A DNA stretch of 33,711 nt from Anaeromicrobium sp. (GCF_025210435.1 NZ_JAOART010000144.1:1-33711), one strand, 5' to 3'. Positions 9,127 through 17,191 are shown, numbered from the stretch's first letter. Translations and numbers: made by a program. The notes: generated by a model not told the origin, from the sequence alone.

Positions 9127-10320
9127 ATGTGGAAATTATTAATTGCAGATGATGAACCTAAGATTAGGAGAGGCCTTAGGCGGGTTTTAGACTGGAATGA
9201 TATGGATATCAATGTGGTGGCAGAGGCTGAAGATGGAGAAGTTGCCTTAGGGTTAATAGAAAAACATGAGCCTCACATACTACTTGTGGATATAAATATG
9301 CCCTTTTTAAATGGCCTAGAATTAATAGAAAAGATTCAAAAGATTGTGCCTGAATGTATGATTATAATAATAACTGGATATGATGAATTCGAATATGCAC
9401 ATAAAGCTTTAAGGTTAAAAGTATATGATTATTTATTAAAACCTGTTTTAAAGAATAAATTAAAGGATGTAATAAATGGAGCTTTAAAGGAACTAAAAGA
9501 AAAGGAGAATAAGGATTCCTATGAGGAGTGGAATAAAAAACAGCTAAAGGGAAATATTCAGACTATAAAAGAAACCTTTATAAAGAGATGGATATATGAA
9601 GATATAGATGAGGAAGAAATAAATAAGACTCTGAAGTTTTTAGGTTGGAATATTACTATTCCTGTAGGAATTTTAGGTGTTAAAACATTCAAAAGGAATT
9701 ATACTTACGAAGATAAAAAAACATCAAATGAGAAAATAAAAAAGACCATGGAAGGGATTTTACCTAATAATACTTATAATTTTATATTTGAAGATGGAGA
9801 CCACATTATCCTGATAGCACCTATTAAGAAGATGATAAATTGGCTGGAGCTTGGAGCTAAAATAGATATACAAATAAGGGAAGAATTGCAAATTGAAGTA
9901 GCCATGGCCCAAGATATAGTAGAAGAAAATATTCTAAATTTCACAAAGACTTATATGAAGCTGAAAGAAGATCTAAAAAGTATGGATTCCTATACACCAG
10001 TAGTATTATATGCAAAGAATTATATAGATACAAACTATTATAGAGGAAATTTATCCTTGAAAGAAGTTGCAAAAGTGTCACAAGTAAATCCAGACTACTT
10101 GAGCAAGTTGCTAAAGAAAGAATTGGGAATGACTTTCATAGAATATTTAACTAAAACTAGAATAAAAAAATCCCTACTATTTATGGAGGATACCAATATG
10201 AAATTATATGAAGTAGCTGAACAAGTAGGCTATAGTACACAACATTATTTTAGTAGAGCCTTCAAAAAAATAATGGGAACATGTCCTCTTAATCATAAAA
10301 AGGGGAATGGAAGCAGTTAA
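9127..10320 (+). CDS. YesN-type response regulator with AraC DNA-binding domain
   Basis: Transcription regulator of about 397 residues that is the cognate partner of the preceding kinase. The N-terminal receiver has the acidic pair in LLIADDEP, the phospho-acceptor Asp in LLVDINMP (about residue 55), the Thr of IITGYDEF and the Lys of LLKPV. A middle linker of about 150 residues follows, then a C-terminal AraC/XylS double helix-turn-helix with VNPDYLSKLLKKELGMTF and the second-helix signature VGYSTQHYFSRAFKKIMG. The ribosome site GGGGGT (9115-9120) is 6 bases ahead of ATG 9127, preferred over the adjacent ATG 9121. The likely target is the transporter operon promoter at about 2.6 kb. Confidence 0.93.
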   Translation: MWKLLIADDEPKIRRGLRRVLDWNDMDINVVAEAEDGEVALGLIEKHEPHILLVDINMPFLNGLELIEKIQKIVPECMIIIITGYDEFEYAHKALRLKVYDYLLKPVLKNKLKDVINGALKELKEKENKDSYEEWNKKQLKGNIQTIKETFIKRWIYEDIDEEEINKTLKFLGWNITIPVGILGVKTFKRNYTYEDKKTSNEKIKKTMEGILPNNTYNFIFEDGDHIILIAPIKKMINWLELGAKIDIQIREELQIEVAMAQDIVEENILNFTKTYMKLKEDLKSMDSYTPVVLYAKNYIDTNYYRGNLSLKEVAKVSQVNPDYLSKLLKKELGMTFIEYLTKTRIKKSLLFMEDTNMKLYEVAEQVGYSTQHYFSRAFKKIMGTCPLNHKKGNGSS

Positions 10321-12162
10321 GTGAAAAAGTTTATAGTATTTATATTAATAATTAGTATTTTCTTAGTTTTAATTAATAATGAAAGTAAAGAGGATGAGGG
10401 CACAAAATATTTAATAGGTATGTCCCAGGCTAATCTATCAGAGCCTTGGCGTATAATGATGAATGAAGATATAAAAGAGGCAGTAAAAAAATATAGGGAC
10501 GTAAAGGTAATATTTACAGATGCAGGACAAAGTAGTAAGAAGCAAATAAATGATGTTGATAAATTATTAGACTATGGTATAGATATATTGATCATATCTA
10601 TGAATAATTCAGAAGATTTAACTCCTATTGTTGAGAATGTATATAAAAAGATACCTGTGATAGTATTAGATAGGCACGTTAAGGGTTATGACTATACGCT
10701 GTTTATAGGTCCAGATAATAAGTTCATAGGAGAGGAAACGGGAAAATTCATAGTAGATATATTAGGAGATAAGGGGGGAGACATTGTAGAAATACAAGGA
10801 TTATTAGGATCACCTCCCGTGTCAGATAGAAGTAAGGGAATGAGAAGTGAAATAAAGAAGAATAAAAACATAAATATAATAGAGACAGTTGTAGCCGATT
10901 GGCAAAAGGATAAGGCAGAAGATAAGATGAGAGAAATAATTAAAAAACATCCTTCTATAGATTTAGTCTGCGCTCAAAGTGATGCTATGGCATTTGGTGC
11001 ATATAAGGGAATCGAGGAAAACAAATTAGGAAATATACATTTTTTAGGGGTAGATGGATTAGCAAATTACAACGGAGGTCTTAGCTTAGTAGAAGAAGGA
11101 ATATTAAAAGGAACGTTCACTTGTCCAACGGGAGGCAAGGAAGCTATAGAATATGCCATGGAGATTTTACAAGGAAAAAAGACCATACCTAAAAAAATTA
11201 TACTTAGGGCAAATAAGATAATAAGGGATAATGTGGGTGAGTATTTAAATAAAAAATATAAAAAAGAGGGAAATGAAGTTAGGGCATCTATTTTATTAGG
11301 TTTTGCCCAAACAGGAATGGAAAGCTCTTGGAGAGATGCAAATGTAAAATCAATAGAAAAGGCTGCTGTTGATTATGGAATAGATTTAGATATGGTATAT
11401 TCAGATAATAGTCAAGAAAAACAAATAAGAATAGTACGGGAATTCATTAGAAAAAAGGTAGATGTTATAGGCCTATCTCCTGTGGTGGAAAGGGGATGGG
11501 AAGAAGTTTTTAAGGAGGCTAAAGAGGCCAATATACCTATTATATTATGTGATAGAAAAGTGACTATAGATGATAACAACCTTTGGACTTCTTTCATAGG
11601 TTCTGACTTTATAGAAGAGGGAAAAAGAGCTGGAAGATGGATGATAGATTATTTTGGTAATAGTAAGGATGTTATAAATATAGTGGAATTGAAGGGAACT
11701 AGGGGAGCCAATCCTGCCATAGAGAGAAAAATCGGTTTTGAAGAAGTACTAAGGGATACATCAAACTTTAAAATAATCAAATCTGAATATGCTAATTTTA
11801 GAATGGATATGGGTAAAAGTGTTATGAAAAACATACTTAATCAGGAGAAGGGAAAAATAGATGTGGTCTATGCCCATAATGATGATATGGCATTAGGTGC
11901 AATTACAGCTATAGAGGATTATGGTCTAGAGCCAGGGAAAGATATAATAGTAATATCTATAGATGGTACTGTACCAGCGTTGAAGGCCCTTGCTGCTGGA
12001 AAATTAAACTTTGCTGTGGAGTGTAATCCTGTATTAGGTCCTCAAATCATGGAGGTAACCAAGGACTTATTTGAAAATAAGGAAGTGCCAAAGCAAATAA
12101 TCACAGAAGAAGAAGTATTTACTCAGGAAAATGCAAAAAAGGAATTACTGACAAAATATTAA
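10321..12162 (+). CDS. Membrane-anchored tandem sugar-binding-protein sensor
   Basis: 613 residues comprising two complete LacI-like periplasmic-binding modules in series behind one N-terminal hydrophobic segment (residues 3-19). No lipobox Cys is present, so it is probably a signal anchor facing outward. Module 1 spans about 31-310 (GMSQANLSEPWR, VLDRHVKGYDYTLFIGPDN, AQSDAMAFGAY); module 2 about 324-613 (GFAQTGMESSWR, QEKQIRIVREFI, ELKGTRGANPAIERKIGF, YAHNDDMALGAI, SIDGT). Module 2 resembles the YtfQ-like protein at 2660-3670 much more closely than it resembles module 1. GTG 10321 follows the regulator's stop directly (GGAAG 7 bases upstream). The context points to an accessory sensor for the YesM-type kinase, analogous to clostridial XylFII with LytS; this is inference. 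Confidence 0.88.
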   Translation: MKKFIVFILIISIFLVLINNESKEDEGTKYLIGMSQANLSEPWRIMMNEDIKEAVKKYRDVKVIFTDAGQSSKKQINDVDKLLDYGIDILIISMNNSEDLTPIVENVYKKIPVIVLDRHVKGYDYTLFIGPDNKFIGEETGKFIVDILGDKGGDIVEIQGLLGSPPVSDRSKGMRSEIKKNKNINIIETVVADWQKDKAEDKMREIIKKHPSIDLVCAQSDAMAFGAYKGIEENKLGNIHFLGVDGLANYNGGLSLVEEGILKGTFTCPTGGKEAIEYAMEILQGKKTIPKKIILRANKIIRDNVGEYLNKKYKKEGNEVRASILLGFAQTGMESSWRDANVKSIEKAAVDYGIDLDMVYSDNSQEKQIRIVREFIRKKVDVIGLSPVVERGWEEVFKEAKEANIPIILCDRKVTIDDNNLWTSFIGSDFIEEGKRAGRWMIDYFGNSKDVINIVELKGTRGANPAIERKIGFEEVLRDTSNFKIIKSEYANFRMDMGKSVMKNILNQEKGKIDVVYAHNDDMALGAITAIEDYGLEPGKDIIVISIDGTVPALKALAAGKLNFAVECNPVLGPQIMEVTKDLFENKEVPKQIITEEEVFTQENAKKELLTKY

Positions 12163-12268
12163 TTTGTTTTTGAATATGCATTACCTGGGGTTAATATAAT
12201 GATTGATTGGCATTTAATTTGTTGTTAATATGAGAGTGAATAGTTAAATAAATTGGGAATTATTAAAT

Positions 12269-12304
12269 AAAGGATAAGATGGATTTTAATCTGTTTTATC
12301 CTTT
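12269..12304 (+). terminator. Probable terminator after the sensor genes
   Basis: AAAGGATAAGA pairs with TTTTATCCTTT around a 14-base loop, followed only by the AT-rich ATATATTATTATAAA. It lies in a 243-bp gap that otherwise holds the cardiolipin synthase promoter region. Confidence 0.5.
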
Positions 12305-12405
12305 ATATATTATTATAAAATATGGTTTTAAGTGAAATAATAATGTGTAGTGAGTAGGATTAAAAAAATTATAATAGGAAATAAGATCAGATTTAAGGAG
12401 GTTGT

Positions 12406-13869
12406 ATGAATTTATTAGGTTTTGGAGTTCAAGTTACTACGGGAATAAGTATTATATTCATATTAAATATGATACTTGCTTTCATAGTTATATTTTTTGA
12501 GAGAAAACATCCCTCTTCAACTTGGGCATGGATAATGGTATTATTACTTATTCCTGTTATGGGATTTATACTTTATTTATTATTTTCTCAAAATTTAAGT
12601 AAGAGAAAATTATTTAAGTTGAGAAAAGAAGAAGAAGAAATAACCACTATGATGAAAGAACATCAATTGAAAAGTATCAATGAAGGAAATATTCAATTTA
12701 AAGATCCTTCCATGGGTCAATATAAAGACATGATGAGAATGAATTTATTAGAAGATAATGCTGTACTTAGTCAGGACAATCATATAGAAATATTTAAAGA
12801 TGGAGAAACGAAGTTTAAAGAACTTATAGAATCTATAAAAAATGCCAAGGATCATATTCATGTGATGTATTATATTTTTAGAAGAGATGAAATTGGAATG
12901 AAAATAGTAAATGCACTTATAGACAAGGCTAAAGAAGGGGTAGAAGTAAGGTTTATATACGATGCCGTAGGAAGTAAGTTTGTAAAGAGAAAAGCCTTTA
13001 AAGATTTACAAGAAGCAGGTGGAAAGGTAGAATTATTTTTTCCATCATCCATACCCATAATAAATCCTAAGGTAAACTACAGAAATCATAGAAAAATAGT
13101 AGTAATAGATGGGAAAATAGGATTTGTAGGTGGATTTAATGTGGGGGATGAATATTTAGGCCTAGATAAAGAATTAGGATACTGGAGAGATACCCATTTG
13201 AAAATAAAGGGTGGAGGGGTAGGAGGATTACAATATAGATTCATATTAGATTGGCGTTTTGTAGCTAATGAGCCTATGGATGATCTATATAGATATTTTC
13301 CCATAAGAAAATCACATGGAGAAGCAGGAGTTCAAATAGTTTCTAGTGGGCCTGATTCTCAAAAGGAACAAATAAAATATGGATATATTAAGATGATAAA
13401 TGAAGGAAAGAAAAATATTTATATACAAACTCCATATTTTATACCAGATGAAAGTATGTTAGAGGCTTTGAAAATAGCTGCTTTATCTGGAGTAGATGTG
13501 AAAATAATGATTCCAAATAAACCAGATCATATATTTGTACATTGGGCTAGCTATTCCTATGTGGGAGAACTATTAGATGCAGGAGCTAAAATTTATTTAT
13601 ATGAAAAGGGATTTTTGCATGGTAAAACTTGTGTTGTAGATGGAAAAGTAGCCACTGTAGGAACGGCTAACTTAGATAATAGGAGTTTTAAATTGAACTT
13701 TGAAGTGAATGCATTTATATACCATAGAAAAACAGCAAAGGAATTAGAAGATATATTTTTAGATGATCTAAAGGAATGTAGAAAAATTACTAAGGAAGAA
13801 TATAAAAATAGATCTAAATTAATTAAATTTAAAGAATCAATATCTAGGTTAATAGGTCCTCTTTTATAG
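12406..13869 (+). CDS. cls: Cardiolipin synthase (phospholipase D family)
   Basis: Membrane enzyme that joins two phosphatidylglycerol molecules into cardiolipin and glycerol. Its 487 residues match the family's usual length: two N-terminal membrane helices (about 10-62), then two phospholipase D HxKxxxxD motifs, HRKIVVID (about 227-234) and HGKTCVVD (about 405-412), each with the downstream GG/GT-x-N residues (GGFNVGDEY, GTANLDNRSF). The ribosome site AAGGAGG sits 5 bases before ATG 12406, and a -10 TATAAT lies at 12370-12375 with no convincing -35. The end (RLIGPLL) looks natural for the family, but the TAG stop codon coincides with the first three bases of the 233-bp repeat starting at 13867. 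Confidence 0.95.
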   Translation: MNLLGFGVQVTTGISIIFILNMILAFIVIFFERKHPSSTWAWIMVLLLIPVMGFILYLLFSQNLSKRKLFKLRKEEEEITTMMKEHQLKSINEGNIQFKDPSMGQYKDMMRMNLLEDNAVLSQDNHIEIFKDGETKFKELIESIKNAKDHIHVMYYIFRRDEIGMKIVNALIDKAKEGVEVRFIYDAVGSKFVKRKAFKDLQEAGGKVELFFPSSIPIINPKVNYRNHRKIVVIDGKIGFVGGFNVGDEYLGLDKELGYWRDTHLKIKGGGVGGLQYRFILDWRFVANEPMDDLYRYFPIRKSHGEAGVQIVSSGPDSQKEQIKYGYIKMINEGKKNIYIQTPYFIPDESMLEALKIAALSGVDVKIMIPNKPDHIFVHWASYSYVGELLDAGAKIYLYEKGFLHGKTCVVDGKVATVGTANLDNRSFKLNFEVNAFIYHRKTAKELEDIFLDDLKECRKITKEEYKNRSKLIKFKESISRLIGPLL

Positions 13870-14099
13870 ATTTCTGGTGTATAAACTTGCTTTATGCGGG
13901 CCTATTTCAGGAAACTATTGAAAATCTTTTCCACCCAAGTCCTTGTCACAAGCGAAAGTGTGAATCTTCGTAGATAGGTTCACGTGTCATGTTCAAGTAG
14001 CATAGGATGTTGTGACGTTCCAGGGTTCCAAAGATTTTCAATATATTTTCCCTTATAGGCAAGTTACTGTATAAAGAAAGCTTAGTGTTCATAAATCTA
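13867..14099 (+). repeat. 233-bp structured repeat, copy A
   Basis: Begins TAGATTT and ends AAATCTA, flanked on both sides by TA. Contains no ORF of note. Predicted pairings: GCCTAT (13900) with ATAGGC (14055); TTGAAAATCTTT (13919) with AAAGATTTTCAA (14030); ACCC (13933) with GGGT (14023); GTCACAA (13945) with TTGTGAC (14010). Inside these lie two hairpins: GTGAATC (13960) with GGTTCAC (13977), and ATGTT (13989) with AGCAT (13999). The core CACCCAAGTCCTTGTCACAA and the segment GTTGTGACGTTCCAGGGTTC are the same in the other full copies. Its first three bases are the cls stop codon. Confidence 0.9.
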
Positions 14100-14111
14100 T
14101 ATAGGAGGTTA

Positions 14112-14158
14112 GGCTAAAAAGGTTTATCTAAATTCATATGCCTGAACCTTTTTTAGCC
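14112..14158. terminator. Terminator between repeat copy A and the small minus-strand gene
   Basis: GGCTAAAAAGGTT (14112-14124) pairs with AACCTTTTTTAGCC (14145-14158). It includes the stop codon of the minus-strand gene and lies just beyond repeat A, so it can end transcripts from both cls and the minus-strand gene. Confidence 0.6.
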
Positions 14159-14542
14159 TTTAAAATCATGAAGTGTATAGACTATATTTCCACAATTATC
14201 AGGATATTGGGACCATTTAATTGTGTTGGCTGGAGCATCAGATAAAAAGAATTTGTCTGATTCATCTTCAGTAGAGCGGATAAACTCAAATAAAATATAT
14301 TTTCTGTGTTTATTTAAGTCGTCATAATAGTATATTACTCCTCCCTTAAGGCACATATGATCATGAGCATTTAATTCAAATATAATTCCCTTATGACCTG
14401 GTGGAATAGAGTTTATAGGGGGTTTTTCAAATTGTCCATCTATTAAATATTGGGTTTGATACTTTAATTCTACAGGAAGGTTATTAATTACTTTTATTGT
14501 TGAACAATTAGGAAAATCAGCACTTTTCATATTATCACTCAA
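14153..14542 (-). CDS. Small hypothetical protein, probably beta-rich
   Basis: A 129-residue protein I do not recognise. It has no signal peptide or membrane segment. The composition (many Y, F, I, V alternating with turns; segments IKVINNLPVELKYQTQYL, GGVIYYYDD, YILFEFIRS) suggests a compact beta-sandwich. A distant relation to aegerolysin-like lipid-binding proteins is conceivable on shape only. Two Cys near the N-terminus and middle and one near the C-terminus are present. The start is TTG 14542, because GGAGGG (14549-14554) lies exactly 6 bases away; the ATG at 14530 would be 18 bases away. A -10 like TATAAT lies at 14577-14572. It is a single gene between cls and the FAD dehydrogenase. 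Confidence 0.72.
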   Translation of the reverse strand: MSDNMKSADFPNCSTIKVINNLPVELKYQTQYLIDGQFEKPPINSIPPGHKGIIFELNAHDHMCLKGGVIYYYDDLNKHRKYILFEFIRSTEDESDKFFLSDAPANTIKWSQYPDNCGNIVYTLHDFKG

Positions 14543-14723
14543 AAAAATCCCTCCAAAAGCTAATAATATACATTATATGTATACAATAACTTATTGGCTA
14601 CTTATATTCACAAGATTTAGGTATATGAAAAAAATAATTTAAATAACCAGTGAAATGACTAATTTATTTTTTGAATATGCCTTAATAGGAGGATATATTG
14701 AGTTATCTTTATAGGGGTAATTA

Positions 14724-14755
14724 CCTTTGTAGACAAGTTATTGTATAGGCAAATC
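14724..14755 (+). repeat. Degenerate right-end fragment of the 233-bp repeat
   Basis: CCTTTGTAGACAAGTTATTG followed by TATAGGCAAATC aligns without gaps to the right end of copies A and B (CCCTTATAGGCAAGTTACTG followed by TATAAAGAAATC), with about 25 of 32 bases the same. Nothing to its left resembles the rest of the repeat, so it looks like the remains of an old, deleted copy. Chance similarity in AT-rich DNA is possible. Confidence 0.45.
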
Positions 14756-14819
14756 ATGGGGGATAAATATGAAAAGACATAATGCAACAATAAAATACAA
14801 AATATTATCAAGAAAAAAC

Positions 14820-14848
14820 TTGAAATAATTCGTGATATAACGTACAAT
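14820..14848 (+). promoter_or_regulatory. Sigma-A-type promoter of the FAD dehydrogenase gene
   Basis: TTGAAA (14820-14825), 17-bp spacer, TACAAT (14843-14848). The transcript would start near 14855, which rules out the in-frame ATG at 14853 and supports the ATG at 14892. Confidence 0.7.
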
Positions 14849-14891
14849 TTTAATGAAAGACAAAACATTGTGCGAAAGTGAGGCGTTTTGT

Positions 14892-16286
14892 ATGAAATAT
14901 GATCTTATTATAATTGGGGCAGGACCTTCTGGGATATTTACAGGATTAGAGTTGGTGAGAAGGGGATCTCATAAAAAAATATTATTAATAGAAAAGGGTA
15001 GAAGAATAGAGAAAAGACATTGTCCAAAGGATAAAACTAGGGAATGTGTTTCTTGTAAACCCTATTGTCATATAACTACAGGTTTCTCTGGAGCAGGAGC
15101 CTTTTCTGATGGAAAGTTATCCCTTAGCTATGAAGTGGGTGGAGATTTGCCAAAGTTAATAGGGAGAGAAAAGGCACAAGAGGCCATAGATTATGCTGAT
15201 AAGATTTATTTAGAATTTGGAGCAGATACTAAGGTTGAAGGGTTAGGAAATGTAGAAGAGATAAAAGACATAAGAAGAAAGGCAATAGAGGCTGGGTTAA
15301 AGCTTGTTGATTGTCCCATAAGACATTTAGGTACGGAGAAGGCTCAAGAAATATATTATAAGATACAAGAATACCTAATAGATAAGGGAGTAGATATTAG
15401 ATTTAATACTACAGTGGAAGATTTGGTTATAGATGGGGGATATGTAAAGGGCGTGAATATAAAAGACTCCATGGGTCATATGAAAGAAGTTATACATGGA
15501 GAAAATGTAGTAGTCTGTACGGGACGAAAGGGTGCATATTGGCTAAAGAATATGTGTGAAAAGCACAAGATAGACCATAAGGCCGGCACCGTTGATATAG
15601 GCGTAAGAGTAGAAGTTAGAAATGAAATATTAGAGAAGGTAAATAATGTTTTATACGAATCAAAGCTAATAGGTCATCCTAAACCATTTAAAAACAAGGT
15701 AAGAACCTTTTGTCAAAACCCTGGAGGTTTTGTTAGTCAGGAAAATTATGATAATGATTTGGCAGTAGTTAATGGCCATTCTTATAAAGAGAAAAAAAGT
15801 AATAATACTAATTTAGCCATATTATGTTCTCACAATTTTTCATATCCTTTCAATAAACCTATAGAGTACGGAAAAAAGGTTGCAGAATTATTGAACATGT
15901 TAGGAAATGGAAAAATATTAGTTCAAAGATATGGAGATATACTAGATGGTAAGAGAACTTGGCAAGATGAACTAGATGAATCAAATGTGGTTCCCACACT
16001 ACCAGATGCGGTGGCAGGTGATTTAACATCGGCCATATCCTATAGAACTATGACTAATATATTAAACTTTATAGAGGCCATGAATGTGGTTGTGCCAGGC
16101 TTTGCTAGTAGGGAAACCTTGTTATATGGTCCAGAAGTTAAGTTTTATTCAAATAAAATAGAATTAGATGAGAACTTTGAGACGAATATAAAGGGATTAT
16201 ATTGTTTAGGTGATTCTAGTGGATGGACTAGGGGCCTTCAAATGGCATCTGCCATGGGAACATTAATGGGAAAAATACTAGAATAA
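14892..16286 (+). CDS. FAD-dependent dehydrogenase (COG2509-type)
   Basis: A soluble flavoprotein of about 464 residues. The N-terminus YDLIIIGAGPSGIFTGLEL is a Rossmann FAD-binding motif (GxGxxG) followed by an acidic end of strand 2 (LLIEKG). A Cys-containing segment (HCPKDKTRECVSCKPYCHI) leads to GFSGAGAFSDGKLSLS, the hallmark of the uncharacterised COG2509 dehydrogenases; the C-terminal GLYCLGDSSGWTRGLQMASAMG is the second FAD-contact region. The physiological substrate of the family is not established to my knowledge. ATG 14892 has GTGAGG 8 bases upstream and a promoter at the right distance. It is monocistronic, with a strong terminator after it. No link to the flanking genes is evident. 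Confidence 0.88.
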   Translation: MKYDLIIIGAGPSGIFTGLELVRRGSHKKILLIEKGRRIEKRHCPKDKTRECVSCKPYCHITTGFSGAGAFSDGKLSLSYEVGGDLPKLIGREKAQEAIDYADKIYLEFGADTKVEGLGNVEEIKDIRRKAIEAGLKLVDCPIRHLGTEKAQEIYYKIQEYLIDKGVDIRFNTTVEDLVIDGGYVKGVNIKDSMGHMKEVIHGENVVVCTGRKGAYWLKNMCEKHKIDHKAGTVDIGVRVEVRNEILEKVNNVLYESKLIGHPKPFKNKVRTFCQNPGGFVSQENYDNDLAVVNGHSYKEKKSNNTNLAILCSHNFSYPFNKPIEYGKKVAELLNMLGNGKILVQRYGDILDGKRTWQDELDESNVVPTLPDAVAGDLTSAISYRTMTNILNFIEAMNVVVPGFASRETLLYGPEVKFYSNKIELDENFETNIKGLYCLGDSSGWTRGLQMASAMGTLMGKILE

Positions 16287-16291
16287 TAATA

Positions 16292-16335
16292 GGGAGTATT
16301 TAAGGTTTAGAATATGCCTTAGATACTCCCTTTTT
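16292..16335. terminator. Strong Rho-independent terminator
   Basis: GGGAGTATTTAAGG pairs with CCTTAGATACTCCC (one mismatch) followed by TTTTT. It ends the dehydrogenase transcript and lies 8 bp from the end of the convergent hydrolase gene. Confidence 0.85.
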
Positions 16336-16342
16336 AATATGC

Positions 16343-17170
16343 CTAAAGATCTATACTTCTAGAAACATAGGCCTTAAAATTTAGATCCTTATATATATTA
16401 GTAATTTTCCTATTTAATCTTCTATTTTTAGAATACTCTATAACATATATATGAAAACCTGTACCCTTAAGGGAGCTTAGGTATTCTAGTGCATAATTAA
16501 TGTCTGCACTATTTTTTTTAGAGAATATATTATATTCATAATTATCTATATTAGTATAAACTTCTTCAAGGTTTATTCCGTATAAGAACTCATTCACATT
16601 AATCTTTTGGGAAAAAGCCTTGTTTATAAAGTGGTAACCACCATTTATTATTATGGGTTTATTATAGGATTTGTGCAAAGTATTTAGGATGGCATGAACC
16701 CCTTGGAAGGTTTCGGGGTTATTGTATATGGAATAAACATCCACATTATCTATAAAAAAACCATCAATACCCTTGTGAGAAAGATTTTTAGCTATACTGT
16801 TAATTATGTAATCTTGCCATTTTTTATTAGAAACATCTATCCATCTTTCATCATGCCAATTTTCATAAGGATCGAGTGTAATATGTTTAAAATCATAATA
16901 GTAGGGTCTAAATTTTTCTAAGGAACCTATATTTATATAACTATAGACCTTTACACCCCTCTTATGCAAATAATCTATATTGTCCTTTGTAAAGTAAAAT
17001 CCATCTATAACTACTTCATCATATTTAGCAAGTTTTTTAATTTCCCTAGGAGATGATCCAATGAAAACTCCATAGTCATATGAAAGAGCTAAAACTTTAT
17101 CATCATTTCCCGTTAACAAAAATAAGGTGAATATTATTAATATGAACGTTGTGTGCATGTTTCTTTTCAC
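16343..17170 (-). CDS. Secreted GH114/GH166-like glycoside hydrolase (PelA-hydrolase type)
   Basis: 275 residues with an N-terminal signal peptide or anchor (about 1-29), then a (beta/alpha)8-barrel of the TM1410/GH114 type. Motifs are VVIDGFYF, VKVYSYINIGSLE, WHDERWIDVSNKKWQDY and GIDGFFIDNVDVY (Asp at about 141 likely catalytic), plus IIINGGYHF. The family includes endo-alpha-1,4-polygalactosaminidases and the hydrolase half of Pseudomonas PelA, which cleaves Pel. The GTG start at 17170 is fixed by AGGAGGG 7 bases away. It is divergent from the pel operon, which supplies only a deacetylase-type PelA, so this gene probably provides the missing hydrolase for trimming or releasing Pel at the cell surface. 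Confidence 0.85.
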   Translation of the reverse strand: MKRNMHTTFILIIFTLFLLTGNDDKVLALSYDYGVFIGSSPREIKKLAKYDEVVIDGFYFTKDNIDYLHKRGVKVYSYINIGSLEKFRPYYYDFKHITLDPYENWHDERWIDVSNKKWQDYIINSIAKNLSHKGIDGFFIDNVDVYSIYNNPETFQGVHAILNTLHKSYNKPIIINGGYHFINKAFSQKINVNEFLYGINLEEVYTNIDNYEYNIFSKKNSADINYALEYLSSLKGTGFHIYVIEYSKNRRLNRKITNIYKDLNFKAYVSRSIDL

Positions 17171-17191
17171 TCTGATCCCTCCTATATATTA

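Larger units (their letters stand above)
14543..14891. other. Divergent intergenic region with a degenerate repeat end
   Basis: This gap separates the small minus-strand gene and the plus-strand FAD dehydrogenase. It holds their promoters, AT-rich filler and a 32-bp sequence like the right end of the 233-bp repeat. A possible 69-codon ORF on the minus strand overlaps the dehydrogenase promoter and has no ribosome site, so it was not called. Confidence 0.6.

Noticed and set aside
10321-12162. Two separate binding-protein genes joined by a sequencing error
   Set aside because: The junction (about residues 305-325) is continuous in one frame, and there is no ribosome site, start codon with signal peptide, or lipobox ahead of the second module.
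13867-14099. Repeat copies as a CRISPR array or as ordinary terminators
   Set aside because: Copies are kilobases apart and 233 bp long, without spacers; the helices are not followed by T-tracts and dedicated terminators are present elsewhere.
13867-14099. Repeat as a known riboswitch or HEARO/group II intron piece
   Set aside because: No c-di-GMP, T-box, SAM or other motif I can recognise, no intron domain V, and no endonuclease or reverse transcriptase nearby.
14659-14868. 69-codon hydrophobic ORF on the minus strand
   Set aside because: No ribosome site; it overlaps the dehydrogenase promoter and the repeat-end fragment, and its hydrophobicity follows from reading AT-rich DNA.
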